Shown here in pieces: positions 7,427 through 15,305 of a stretch of 17,364 nt of DNA. Each line of letters starts with the position of its first letter. The stretch's first letter is position 1. A program made the position numbers and the translations under genes. The DNA is from Clostridiales bacterium (GTDB lineage Bacteria > Bacillota > Clostridia > Christensenellales > Aristaeellaceae): the NCBI GenBank assembly GCA_012522875.1, contig JAAYJP010000067.1, positions 1-17,364 of the forward strand, written 5' to 3'. The notes under the pieces were generated by a model that did no database searches, was not told where the DNA came from, and was given only the letters and a program-made list of their open reading frames with translations.

Positions 7427-7902
7427 CAGTACAGGGCTCACCCATTGCGCGGGGACTTTTCGAAAAGGGCTTTGCACACGCCTGATGCTGCATGGCCGGC
7501 ACGATCGGCCTGAAAGAAACCCGCCGTTGGCAAATGGGAAAAGACGCAATCATTTTCATCAAGGGAATATACGATTCAACAAGAGCCGTCCCAATCACGT
7601 TACCTTCCAGGGATATTCTCCTGCCCGCTTTCAATCTGGAGGATGAAAACCGATGCCGATGACGGGGAGAAGCTTCGGCATCAATTTACTATATGCTTTC
7701 ACCCCGTTGCTGTGGGGGAAATAATGCGTAAAACAGGGCCAATGGCTTTGGCAGCGTTGTTATTTCTTCTTGTTTTTGTAGAATAAATGTTCTATCCTCT
7801 GGAATAGGATACCAATGGAATCTTTGATGAATTTCGTGGTCATCTGTTTCAACGGCATTGTTATGAGATATGTGACAAACACAGCCAGCGGAGGATGCGC
7901 CC
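7427..7902. other. Intergenic region with a small inverted repeat and possible short ORF
   Basis: This is a divergent region between the minus-strand transporter and the plus-strand DUF2974 gene. It holds an inverted repeat, GATGCCGA (7652-7659) with TCGGCATC (7675-7682). A 23-codon frame at 7653-7724 (MPMTGRSFGINLLYAF...) follows GGAGG at ten bases. An overlapping 46-codon frame at 7643-7783 ends in a hydrophobic stretch (MALAALLFLLVF) but starts directly on that ribosome binding site. Neither is recognisable. Confidence 0.35.
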
Positions 7903-8985
7903 ATGCCCAACATCATCGATTATCTCACCTGGCGGGGGGATGTGCCTTTTTCCTGCGCTCCGTTCAACGATGTAGATAATTTAATCCTTTCGCAGTTCTC
8001 CTACATCCAGCTCGAAAAGGCAGGGGCACCCTGTGATGGAATGACCATTCGGGATATTGCATCCCTGTTGGAGGCGCAACCTGATGCGTTTGGCTTCATC
8101 GATGCCAGAAACAGCCAGGAGATGCTGAAGACAATGGCTTCAGGAGACCGATTCGGGGGAATTCCAGTCCGGGGCTATAGCAGCGAAACAGATGAAGAAA
8201 GAGAATTGCAGTTCGCCGGAATGTCCTTTTTGCTGCCGGACGGTACAGTATATGTTGCCTTCCGGGGCACAGACAATACCCTGGTGGGTTGGAAGGAGGA
8301 TTTCAACATGGCTTTCTCCTGCCCTGTTCCCGCCCAGACGGAAGCGCTGAGGTATCTCAAGGCAGTCTGTGATTCGGCCAATTGCTCAGTGCGGGTGGGC
8401 GGGCATTCCAAGGGCGGGAACCTGGCGGTTTACGCAGCAGCCTGTTTGCCGGAGGTTCTTCAAGACCGCCTGCTCCAGGTCTTCAGCAACGACGGGCCAG
8501 GCATGAGCGAAGAGGTCATCGCCAGCCCTGGGTACCAGCGGGTCAGCGACAGGATCATTTCCATCCTGCCGGAGTTTTCCATTATCGGAATGCTGATGTG
8601 TGAGCACAGGAACAACAAAGTGGTCGAAAGCCGGGCCTCCGGACTGATGCAGCACAGCGCTTTTACATGGCAGGTGCGGCGCGCGGGTTTCGTGGAGCTG
8701 CCGGGGCTTACGCGCAAAAGCTTGAAGATAGACGATATCCTGGACAGTTGGCTGTTTGATATGCCGGAGGATGAGCGAATGCAGCTGGTGGAAGCGCTGT
8801 TTGCTGCGCTGAAACAGGCGGAGGTCACTTCAATGCAGGAACTGCTGGCCAAACGGATTAAAACCGCAGTATCTGTTTTGTCTGCTGTACGGCATTTTGA
8901 CCAGGATACACGCAAGCTGGTCTGGGAAAAACTAACGCGGCTGGCAGGCACGGCAATAAAAGGGGCTAAGGAAGAGCGGGGGTAG
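7903..8985 (+). CDS. DUF2974 (Mbeg1-like) alpha/beta-hydrolase protein
   Basis: This 360-residue protein starts with NIIDYLTWRGD, the usual opening of the clostridial DUF2974 family. The lipase-like core has FRGTDNTLVGWKEDF (120-134), reminiscent of class 3 lipases, then the nucleophile elbow GGHSKGGNLA (166-175) with Ser169 in GxSxG form. The following NDGPGM is the usual next conserved block. No signal peptide is present, so it should be cytosolic. The substrate is unknown; lipid or ester hydrolysis is inferred from the fold only. The ATG at 7903 follows GGAGG at eight bases. It stands apart from its neighbours by more than 170 bases on each side and is probably monocistronic. Confidence 0.9.
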   Translation: MPNIIDYLTWRGDVPFSCAPFNDVDNLILSQFSYIQLEKAGAPCDGMTIRDIASLLEAQPDAFGFIDARNSQEMLKTMASGDRFGGIPVRGYSSETDEERELQFAGMSFLLPDGTVYVAFRGTDNTLVGWKEDFNMAFSCPVPAQTEALRYLKAVCDSANCSVRVGGHSKGGNLAVYAAACLPEVLQDRLLQVFSNDGPGMSEEVIASPGYQRVSDRIISILPEFSIIGMLMCEHRNNKVVESRASGLMQHSAFTWQVRRAGFVELPGLTRKSLKIDDILDSWLFDMPEDERMQLVEALFAALKQAEVTSMQELLAKRIKTAVSVLSAVRHFDQDTRKLVWEKLTRLAGTAIKGAKEERG

Positions 8986-9247
8986 TGCAACCCACGGCGC
9001 CTGTAAAGATGATATTCACCTTGTCAATTGGAGGCGCGTGCCCTGGTGGGGGCTCTTTCACGATTTTATTGATACCTCTGTTCAAGGGATGCGGACAAGA
9101 GTAAAATGCTGCCAGGAGACTGCCCTCGCCCTCATTTCTTCATTACAGGCGACCCATTGCACGAGCAGGCCAGTGCAACGCATCCAGCTACGACCACCGC
9201 AAAGATTTCACGCATTTCCCTTATAATCAGCCAAACAGGAGACCCCT

Positions 9248-9736
9248 ATGAAAAGAAAGCGCTTGGCCCTTCTGCCTATTCTTTTCCTTTGCATCGCATG
9301 TGCGTTTCCAAGCGCTCTGGCAGTCGAGTCTCTGGGACAGGATGTCACGGAGGAGGAACTGGAGGTAGGCTTCGAATACTTTGGGCGGTTCATTCCGGCT
9401 TATGCCCACCTCTATGGTGGCGCACTGGACAGTTTTGCGGATATCAAACTCGCCAATCCTGGATCTGAAAACCTGTCGGTGCTTGTTCAATCCTGGATAG
9501 AGGGGGTAAGCGAACCAGCCGGGGAAATTGTCATCATATGGCCTGGCGCGAGTTTGGTGGTGAAGCAGAGCCCGATCCCATCGCCGGGCGCATTTGACGA
9601 AGCGGATACGATGCGGCCAGGCGTCTTTTATGTGCGCGTAACGGGCGTTGGCCAGGATAACAGCACCGTGCTGTATGAGGATAGCGCGAAGGCCATTGTG
9701 TATGGACGCCGTGATTTCGTATGGAGGATGAGCTGA
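9248..9736 (+). CDS. Secreted protein, N-terminal half of a probably split gene
   Basis: This 162-residue protein has a clear signal peptide (MKRKR, hydrophobic core, cleavage after ALA at about 25). The mature part contains YFGRFIPAYAHLYGGALDSFADIKLANPG, SVLVQSWIEG and a C-terminal AKAIVYGRRDFVW, and looks like a beta-rich extracellular domain. I recall this arrangement in front of transglutaminase-like regions in clostridial surface proteins, but give no family name. The frame ends with WRMS, while the overlapping frame continues with DELNDLNNHKLLAAWVTP. Restoring a single G in GGAGG at 9723-9727 would fuse the two. It may therefore be a broken gene rather than a full protein. The ATG at 9248 follows AGGAG at about six bases. 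Confidence 0.8.
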   Translation: MKRKRLALLPILFLCIACAFPSALAVESLGQDVTEEELEVGFEYFGRFIPAYAHLYGGALDSFADIKLANPGSENLSVLVQSWIEGVSEPAGEIVIIWPGASLVVKQSPIPSPGAFDEADTMRPGVFYVRVTGVGQDNSTVLYEDSAKAIVYGRRDFVWRMS

Positions 9737-10029
9737 ACGATCTGAACAACCATAAATTGCTGGCGGCCTGGGTGACCCCTGACGCGCCGGCTGTACAATC
9801 CCTGCTGTCCTGCGCTGGCGACTATATGGACAGCTGGCCAATGCCGCAGGGGTATGATGGAACAACCTTGGACGAAAGCGGCCAGGTGTGGCAGCGATTG
9901 GAAGCCGTGTGGGGTGCTATCGGCGAATTTGATATTTCAACGGAGTTTCTGGAAGGCAGCCCGCATAACGAGCCGGGGTCGCTTCGCGAACTCTTCCTGA
10001 CCTGGCTGGATGTTCTGCCGGAGGAGTGA
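9721..10029 (+). CDS. Hypothetical protein, probable C-terminal fragment of the upstream secreted protein
   Basis: This 102-residue acidic protein has no signal peptide. The ATG at 9721 lies inside the end of the previous gene (16-base overlap, +2 frame) and has no proper ribosome binding site of its own. Its residues NNHKLLAAWVTPDAPAVQ and SGQVWQRLEAVWGAIGEFDIS look like the interior of a larger domain rather than a true N-terminus. The end, EPGSLRELFLTWLDVLPEE, reads as a natural C-terminus. A frameshift fragment is the best reading. An alternative is a translationally coupled partner protein using the overlap. Confidence 0.55.
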   Translation: MEDELNDLNNHKLLAAWVTPDAPAVQSLLSCAGDYMDSWPMPQGYDGTTLDESGQVWQRLEAVWGAIGEFDISTEFLEGSPHNEPGSLRELFLTWLDVLPEE

Positions 10030-10233
10030 GCGCAGCACAGCAAGTGCCACACCTGTGGGCGGCACCAAGGATGGAAGCCAGCGATACCGATCCGACATGG
10101 CGCGGCCGGTACGGTCCAGCCCCAAAGCGGACATAACGTTCCTGAGGTGAAAGAAGCTATACCATAAACCACAAACGAAACCAACCGGCACCGGTTTGTC
10201 GAACGAATAAATATGGGAATGGGGGACAAGCAA

Positions 10234-10548
10234 GTGAACAGAAGGAAAATTATATTGTTCTGTTTCATGATGGCTTTACTATTGGTGACGCTAAGCGGTT
10301 GTGTTCCGGGCGACGGAGCAAATTCCCAGGACAAACCGGCAGGGTTCTTCTGGGGTGTATGGCACGGATGGATCGCACCCATTACACTCATCTTTTCTGT
10401 CTTCAAGCACGATGTGGGCATTTACGAAGTATACAACTCCGGATTCTGGTATAATCTGGGCTACTACATGGCCATTATTAGCGGCTTTGGCGGCCTGGCA
10501 CTGGCCCGTGGCAAGAGGAGAAAGGATTGCGCAGACAAGAGCAGATAA
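10234..10548 (+). CDS. Small membrane lipoprotein, conserved hypothetical type
   Basis: This 104-residue protein has a lipoprotein signal: positive MNRRK, hydrophobic core, lipobox TLSGC with the lipid-bearing Cys23. After a short linker comes GFFWGVWHGWIAPITLIFSVF (38-58), then VGIYEVYNSGFWYNLGY and a second hydrophobic segment at about 76-90, ending in a basic ARGKRRK tail. I recognise this W-rich pattern (FWGxWHGxIAP ... GIYEVxNxGxWY) as a widespread uncharacterised bacterial type. The GTG at 10234 is preferred because GGGGG lies eight bases before it; the in-frame ATG at 10213 overlaps that site and has none of its own. Function is unknown. Confidence 0.75.
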   Translation: MNRRKIILFCFMMALLLVTLSGCVPGDGANSQDKPAGFFWGVWHGWIAPITLIFSVFKHDVGIYEVYNSGFWYNLGYYMAIISGFGGLALARGKRRKDCADKSR

Positions 10549-10747
10549 TGCACTTCTCCATGCAACTTCACACAAGCTGCCATTGCCCGATACGCAGACA
10601 TCCGCAGATGGCCATGTGATGTATTGGGATGCGGCCAACTGGTACATAGACTGGGAAAGACCACTTGCCTGAGTTAGGAGTCGCTCAAATCACTCAGTAA
10701 CCAGGCAGCAGGACATGGTCATCGGAGTCCAAAGTTTCGAAATTGCT
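10549..10747. other. Intergenic region upstream of the secreted-protein promoter
   Basis: No supported gene lies here. An open frame runs past the lipoprotein stop to 10672 in another reading frame (ending HVMYWDAANWYIDWERPLA), but it has no start or ribosome binding site of its own and is not called. Confidence 0.4.
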
Positions 10748-10776
10748 TTGATAGTATCGTTGTGCTTTGCTATCAT
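10748..10776 (+). promoter_or_regulatory. Sigma-A-type promoter before the 10881 gene
   Basis: -35 TTGATA (10748-10753) and -10 TATCAT (10771-10776) are 17 bases apart. The promoter contains an inverted TGATAG/CTATCA pair (10749-10754 and 10770-10775) that could also be an operator. The leader to the ATG at 10881 would be about 98 bases. Confidence 0.5.
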
Positions 10777-10880
10777 AACAAAACTTTCAGACGGACAGTA
10801 CTGCCTGCTTGAGATTGGGGCTTGATCAATATCCCCAGCAGCATAAGCGCTTCATCACGATCATCAAGGAGGACAATCGG

Positions 10881-11531
10881 ATGTACAGGTTCATGTGGAG
10901 AAGTAAATGGATAGGTTTGTTGGCTTCCTTTCTTTTTTTGGTGGCGTCATTATCCCCGGCCGCAGGAGAGATTGCGGATGCCGCGGGGCAGGCGATCCAT
11001 GAGCCTCAGGACAGTACCGAGGCCGGCGAGAATGTATTCGCGCGGCTGGAGGGCACAACCTTTTACTTCTTGAGCGGGGCTGGCGCGTGGTCTACCGAGC
11101 TGGTCTTTTCATCTGACGGGAACTTTACGGGCTATTACCATGATACGGATATGGGTGACAGCGGCAGCGGGTACCCAAATGGCACACGGTATGAATGCGA
11201 CTTTTCCGGCGCCTTTGCCCTCACGGAAAGAAAAGATGAGTTCACATATATTCTACGCCTTACCTCGCTTACACTCAGGCAGGAGCCGGGCATGGAACGC
11301 GTGGTGGATGGAGTGAAGCTGGTCAGCGCTGAAGCTTATGGCATTTCGGGCGGCGATGAGTTCATACTCTACACCCCTGGAAGCCGGAGCGCCAACCTGC
11401 CGGAAGACTTTCTGGAATGGGTCCGAATGGGCAGCGCATGGGAAGTACCATCAGAAACGCTGCCCTTCTGGGGCCTGTATAACCTCAAGGACCAGGCTGG
11501 TTTTTTCTCCGGCATAACGGAATCAGAGTAA
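10881..11531 (+). CDS. Secreted conserved hypothetical protein (Clostridia type)
   Basis: This 216-residue protein has a signal peptide at about 1-29 (MYRFMWRSKW, hydrophobic core, SPAAGE). The mature region from about 53 is one domain: FYFLSGAGAWSTELVFSSDGNFTG, then YYHDTDMGDSGSGYPNGT, CDFSGAF, a DEFILYTPG segment and a final LPFWGLYNLKDQAGFF. I recognise this layout (lipocalin-like beta strands with DxDMGD and YPNGT blocks) from many uncharacterised clostridial surface proteins; no function is known to me. The ATG at 10881 follows a perfect AAGGAGG at eight bases, so the longer upstream frame is not used. It is probably a single-gene unit. Confidence 0.85.
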   Translation: MYRFMWRSKWIGLLASFLFLVASLSPAAGEIADAAGQAIHEPQDSTEAGENVFARLEGTTFYFLSGAGAWSTELVFSSDGNFTGYYHDTDMGDSGSGYPNGTRYECDFSGAFALTERKDEFTYILRLTSLTLRQEPGMERVVDGVKLVSAEAYGISGGDEFILYTPGSRSANLPEDFLEWVRMGSAWEVPSETLPFWGLYNLKDQAGFFSGITESE

Positions 11532-11561
11532 GGGAGAAGGCTGATATGAACGCCACAAAAA

Positions 11562-11620
11562 AGTGAGCCACGGGAGGTAAAAACGCTGAACTAAAATTGA
11601 GCCACCTGGGGTTGAGCCCT
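11562..11620. repeat. TGAGCCAC repeats, possible insertion-sequence end remnant
   Basis: Three direct copies occur: GTGAGCCAC (11563-11571), TTGAGCCAC (11597-11605) and a shorter TTGAGCCCT (11612-11620). Spaced GAGCCA repeats near the ends are typical of some IS21-family elements. No transposase gene is near, so this would be a leftover end. The region from here to 11770 has no gene. Confidence 0.35.
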
Positions 11621-11783
11621 ACAACAGCCAGAGCGAGCTATTGGGAGGCAGAATAGGGTGGTAGTAACAGTGGGAATCTATTATGGTATCACATGGCATG
11701 CTCTGCATGCTGGATCAGCCGCATTGAAGGCGCGATTCTAACCGATTTTCGAGGGCCCTTCTGTCTACATTGTATTTTTTGTG

Positions 11784-11803
11784 TAATATATTGTTTGTTA
11801 CAA
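11784..11803 (+). promoter_or_regulatory. Possible promoter -10 and MarR-type operator of the lipid operon
   Basis: TAATAT (11784-11789) is a candidate -10 without a good -35. Immediately after it, TTGTTTGTTACAA (11791-11803) is a short dyad (TTGT and ACAA arms, five-base centre) over the expected transcription start. This is the usual place for MarR autorepression. It is suggestive only. Confidence 0.3.
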
Positions 11804-11832
11804 CTTTTCCGGGAAAGGAGGCAGGGAACGGA

Positions 11833-12285
11833 TTGCTGATCTGCGACATCAGTATTCTCCACAGATACGGCAAGCAAGCGCTCGACAGGCAGCTAAGGCC
11901 TTTGGGCTTCAACTGGCAGGAGATGGTGGTCATGGTCGCGGTGGAAATAATTCCGCGCGCGGACCAGGGCTTGTTGTCAAAACTGCTGCAGACTGACAAG
12001 GGCAACGTGACCAAACTGCTGAACAAAATGCAGAAGGATGGGATGATTGCGCGTGAATGGACCTCGGAAGATTGCCGACGCAAGAATATCCGCCTGACGG
12101 AGGCCGGCGAAGCATGTTTGCCAGCCCTGCACAAGGCGATGGAGCGCTGGGAGGCTTCCTGCTACAGGGGGCTGAGCCCGGAAGAGATCGCCGGCTTTAC
12201 ACATACATGCGCCACGATCATCGCCAACATTTACAGGAACGAAGAACAGACAACCGACAATGAGAAGGAGAAGATGACAAAATGA
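11833..12285 (+). CDS. MarR-family transcriptional regulator
   Basis: This 150-residue winged-helix regulator has a helical N-terminus (ILHRYGKQALDRQLRPLGFNWQEM). The DNA-binding helices are DQGLLSKLLQTDKGNVTKLLNKMQKDGMI (about 44-72), with the wing REWTSEDCRRKNIRLTEAG (about 73-91). C-terminal dimer helices follow. The wing contains a Cys (C80) that could serve in redox sensing, though this is inference. It is the first gene of a five-gene operon; its stop overlaps the next ATG (ATGA), so it probably represses its own operon in response to a small ligand or oxidant. The TTG at 11833 is chosen because AAAGGAGG lies 11 bases before it and no ATG is available; the frame opens at another TTG at 11770 without such a site. 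Confidence 0.88.
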   Translation: MLICDISILHRYGKQALDRQLRPLGFNWQEMVVMVAVEIIPRADQGLLSKLLQTDKGNVTKLLNKMQKDGMIAREWTSEDCRRKNIRLTEAGEACLPALHKAMERWEASCYRGLSPEEIAGFTHTCATIIANIYRNEEQTTDNEKEKMTK

Positions 12286-13073
12286 AAACCAAGACAAAGG
12301 CCTGGGTGAACCTCGCTCTCTTCATCGCCACGCTGGCGATCAACGCTCTGGGCGCGTTCGGGTTCATCAACAACCTTTCCCAGAAGGAAATCTCGGACAA
12401 GTATCCCACGCTGATCACCCCCAGCTCCGGCACCTTCAGCATCTGGGGCGTCATCTACACCCTGCTGCTTATCTCGCTGGTCTACATGATCGTCAAAGCG
12501 AAGGATGACAGGACCGCCAGAACGATCGAAGCGGTCAGCCTGCCCTTCTGGGTAAGCAGCATCGCCAACATCCTGTGGATCGTTACATTCTCCTACGAGT
12601 GGATCGGCATCTCCACCCTGCTTATCCTCCTGCTGGTCCTCAGCCTGGCCGTATTAAACAGCAGGCTCAAGGCGCCGGAAGGCATCGGGCAGAAGGTCAA
12701 CGCGCTGGCGTTCGGGCTGTACAACGGCTGGCTCATCGTTGCTACGGTGGTCAACGTCGCGGCCTTCCTGGTGCAGGTAAACTGGGATGGGTTCGGCCTG
12801 GGCGCGGACACCTGGGCGCTGATCATCCTGGTCGTCGCGCTTCTGCTGACAGCCCTCATCCAGTTACGACTGCGTAATGCCGTGCTGACGCTGCCGCTTG
12901 CCTGGGCCTACTATGGCATCTGGCAGCAGCACAAGATGGGGGGCCTCTACAACGGGCAGTACCCTGCCGTCATCGCGTCCACCCTCGTCATTGCCGGCGC
13001 CTTTGTCGTCATCGCGGTCATTGTCTTCATCCTCAACAAGCGCTGCCTGCTGCCCAGCGGCGGAAACGATTAG
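12282..13073 (+). CDS. TspO/MBR-like tryptophan-rich membrane protein, long form
   Basis: This 263-residue integral membrane protein has about seven or eight hydrophobic segments. The signature KYPTLITPSSGTFSIWGVIY (41-60) matches the conserved FSIWGxIY block of TspO-type tryptophan-rich proteins, and GLYNGWLIVATVVN and LAWAYYGIW are further Trp-containing blocks. Classic TspO has five segments and about 160 residues; this belongs to the longer relatives common in Bacillota. TspO proteins bind tetrapyrroles or sterol-like ligands and are linked to oxidative stress; the ligand here is unknown. It overlaps the regulator stop by four bases and is followed after 12 bases by a DUF2177 gene, so it is operonic. 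Confidence 0.85.
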   Translation: MKTKTKAWVNLALFIATLAINALGAFGFINNLSQKEISDKYPTLITPSSGTFSIWGVIYTLLLISLVYMIVKAKDDRTARTIEAVSLPFWVSSIANILWIVTFSYEWIGISTLLILLLVLSLAVLNSRLKAPEGIGQKVNALAFGLYNGWLIVATVVNVAAFLVQVNWDGFGLGADTWALIILVVALLLTALIQLRLRNAVLTLPLAWAYYGIWQQHKMGGLYNGQYPAVIASTLVIAGAFVVIAVIVFILNKRCLLPSGGND

Positions 13074-13085
13074 GAGGCAACAAAT

Positions 13086-13484
13086 ATGATCAGGCAATCG
13101 CTTTTGATCCGGCATCTGGTCACCACCGGTATCTTCCTGCTGATTGACGCCGCGTGGCTGGGGCTCATCGCCCCCAAGCTCTACAAGGCGAACATCGGCC
13201 ACCTGATGGCGGAAAAACCCAACTTCCTGGCGGCCGGGGTTTTTTACCTAATCTACATCGCTGCGCTGCTGTTCTTTGTCATCGACCCGGCGCTGGTCAA
13301 GGCATCCGTCTGGCAGGCCGTGTGGACAGGCGCTTTCCTGGGCTTGGCGATGTACGCCACCTATGACCTGACCAACCTGGCCACGCTGAAGGAATGGCCG
13401 CTAAAGATCACGGCGATCGACCTGGCTTGGGGCACCTTCATCACCGCCGCGACCAGCGGCATCGTCACCCGCATCTTCCTCTAA
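13086..13484 (+). CDS. DUF2177 family membrane protein
   Basis: This 132-residue protein has four hydrophobic segments (about 9-27, 46-66, 73-92 and 108-128). The pattern IDAAWLGLIAPKLY near the start and YATYDLTNLATLKEWPL (91-107) followed by IDLAWGT is the DUF2177 signature. Molecular function is unknown. Members are often found beside DUF1295 and TspO genes in operons tied to membrane lipid or photo-oxidative stress in Proteobacteria (recalled, not checked), and the same trio occurs here. A good AGGAGG lies about eight bases before the ATG. Confidence 0.92.
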   Translation: MIRQSLLIRHLVTTGIFLLIDAAWLGLIAPKLYKANIGHLMAEKPNFLAAGVFYLIYIAALLFFVIDPALVKASVWQAVWTGAFLGLAMYATYDLTNLATLKEWPLKITAIDLAWGTFITAATSGIVTRIFL

Positions 13485-13505
13485 AGAAACATAAGGAGTA
13501 CTGCC

Positions 13506-15305
13506 GTGCATACAGCTATCCACCCACAAGCTTTCCACAGCGCGTTGCTCAAGGGCGCGCACAGGGTCGAAAAGAAGCGCGACGAACTCAACCGCATCAA
13601 CGGATTCCCCGTCCCCGACCGGGACACCGGCAACAACCTGGCTTACCCGATGGCCCAGCTACGGCAGAAACTGCCCGCCGCGGGGAGCTTTGAGGAGATG
13701 CTCAACAGGCTCAGCGAAGCCTCCCTGATGGGAGCGCGGGGCAACAGCGGCGCCATCTTCTCCCAGTATTTTTCCGGCTTCCGGGAGGCCGCTTCCGGGC
13801 TGAAGGACAGCGTGAGGGAAGCCCTGCCGCTGCATGGCCTGGCCGACATGTTCAGGGAGGGCTACGCCAGCGCCTACCGCTCCATTCAGCAGCCCAGGGA
13901 GGGGACGATCCTCAGCGCGATGCGCAGCTTCGCCGATGCCTTCCACCAGCTGCTCGCCCAGGGAGGCGACCTGAAGCGTGCCGCGGAAGTGGCCCTGAGC
14001 CGGCTGCGGGGCACCGTGCAGGAGAGCATCAACATCCTGCCCCAGCAGCGCGCGCTGCACGCGCCGGACGCGGGCGCGATGGCCTTCCTGTATTTTGCCG
14101 AAGGCTTCATGCATTCACTGACGGGGGTGGCGGATGAGGAAGAGGCAGCGGATGAGGCGCTGTACGCCCAAATGCAGGTGATGGAGGAGGCAGCTCACAC
14201 CGAGATGGAGTCCTCCCGCTTCCGCTATTGCACGGAAGTCATGCTGAAGCTGCGTGAAGGCGCGGACATCAACGAGGAGATGAAGGCCCGGCTGGCAGCC
14301 CTCGGAGACAGCATGGTCGTCTCCCGTGCGGGGGCGCTCGCGCGCGTCCACCTGCACACGGACGAGCCAGCCCAGGCCGTCGACCTGTTGGAGAGCCTTG
14401 GGACCCTGAGCGAGGTCAAGGCGGACGATATGCGCATGCAGCAGGCGCTCGTCAAGGCCCATCCGGGAAAAATCGCGCTGGTCATCGACTCTATCGCAGA
14501 CGTGCCAGAGGAGATGACGGGCCCAGACACCTATCTTCTGCCGCTGCACCTGTTGGCGGAGGGGGTCTCCTATCAGGACAAGCGTACCATTTCCTTTGAC
14601 CGGGTGAAACGCCTGTCCGGCAGGCTGAGCAGCAGCCAGATGAACCTGGAGGAGATTCGTCAGTTCCTGGACCCGATTGCGCAGAAGTACGACGAGGTGC
14701 TCATCCTGACGGTATCCGCCAAAATGTCGGGCATCCACGACCGCTATGTCGATTACATCAAAGGAAATCCAAAGGCGCGCATCCGCCTGGTCGACTCCCG
14801 GACGAACTCCGTCGCGGAAGGGCTGCTGGCGCTGCACGCCGCGAAGCGGCTGCAGGAAGGCGCGGGACTGGACGAGCTGGCAGACGAGCTAGAAAAAATC
14901 CGGGCGCGGACGAAAATCTTCGTCAGCCTGCCCAACCTCAAGGCGATGGTCGCCTCCGGGCGGCTCAACAAGCGCGTGGGTAGTGTGCTGCAGGCCGTCG
15001 GCTTCCTGCCTCTGGTCACCATCAATCATGAGGGCGAGGGCACGGTGACCGGGATGTCCTTCTCCCGAAAACGCAGCGACAGACTGCTGCTGGAGAAGCT
15101 CCAGCCCGGCCGCGTGCAAGAATACGCCGTCGTTCATGTCAACGACCCCCGTCGCGCGGAAGCTGCCGCCAAAGCCGTGCAGGAGCTGCTCGGCTTTCCC
15201 CCGCGCTATATCTGCGAGATTTCCTCCGTGGTCGCCAATTTCTCGGGCGAAACTTCCTACGCTGTGGCGTACATCGAAAACGAACTGACTGAAAGAGGCA
15301 CCTGA
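13506..15305 (+). CDS. DAK2 kinase-DegV fusion (FakA-like plus FakB-like)
   Basis: This 599-residue cytosolic protein starts at a GTG after AAGGAG (seven bases). Residues 1-210 form a DAK2/DhaL-type ATP domain: FPVPDRDTGNN (34-44) with the metal-binding D38 and D40, GARGNSGAI (77-85), and PDAGAMAFLYFAEGF (187-201). Residues 210-318 match the FakA middle domain: YCTE (C242), LGDSMVV, and VHLHTDEP with H282 and H284, where I recall a zinc site in FakA. Residues 322-595 are a DegV lipid-binding domain: DSIADVP, SSSQMN, LTVSAKMSGIH, SGRLNK. The DegV domain takes the place of the FakA C-terminal domain. In two-component fatty acid kinase, FakA phosphorylates a fatty acid held by FakB; here both parts are joined. 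The usual DGDTG is DRDTG, and the conserved DegV His near the C-terminus (IGxHxGPG) appears as ANFSGE. Confidence 0.9.
   Translation: MHTAIHPQAFHSALLKGAHRVEKKRDELNRINGFPVPDRDTGNNLAYPMAQLRQKLPAAGSFEEMLNRLSEASLMGARGNSGAIFSQYFSGFREAASGLKDSVREALPLHGLADMFREGYASAYRSIQQPREGTILSAMRSFADAFHQLLAQGGDLKRAAEVALSRLRGTVQESINILPQQRALHAPDAGAMAFLYFAEGFMHSLTGVADEEEAADEALYAQMQVMEEAAHTEMESSRFRYCTEVMLKLREGADINEEMKARLAALGDSMVVSRAGALARVHLHTDEPAQAVDLLESLGTLSEVKADDMRMQQALVKAHPGKIALVIDSIADVPEEMTGPDTYLLPLHLLAEGVSYQDKRTISFDRVKRLSGRLSSSQMNLEEIRQFLDPIAQKYDEVLILTVSAKMSGIHDRYVDYIKGNPKARIRLVDSRTNSVAEGLLALHAAKRLQEGAGLDELADELEKIRARTKIFVSLPNLKAMVASGRLNKRVGSVLQAVGFLPLVTINHEGEGTVTGMSFSRKRSDRLLLEKLQPGRVQEYAVVHVNDPRRAEAAAKAVQELLGFPPRYICEISSVVANFSGETSYAVAYIENELTERGT

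Noticed and set aside
9222..9227. TATAAT before the 9248 secreted-protein gene
   Set aside because: It lies only 20 bases before the start codon, has no -35, and would leave a leader of about 14 bases; too weak to call a promoter.
10549..10672. Open frame downstream of the lipoprotein, ending in a Trp-rich stretch
   Set aside because: It has no start codon with a ribosome binding site after the lipoprotein stop and no recognised family; it could be a remnant but is not supportable.
14115..14837. Minus-strand open frame of 240 codons opposite the DAK2-DegV gene
   Set aside because: It is antisense to strongly recognised DAK2 and DegV motifs; long shadow frames are common in GC-rich genes.
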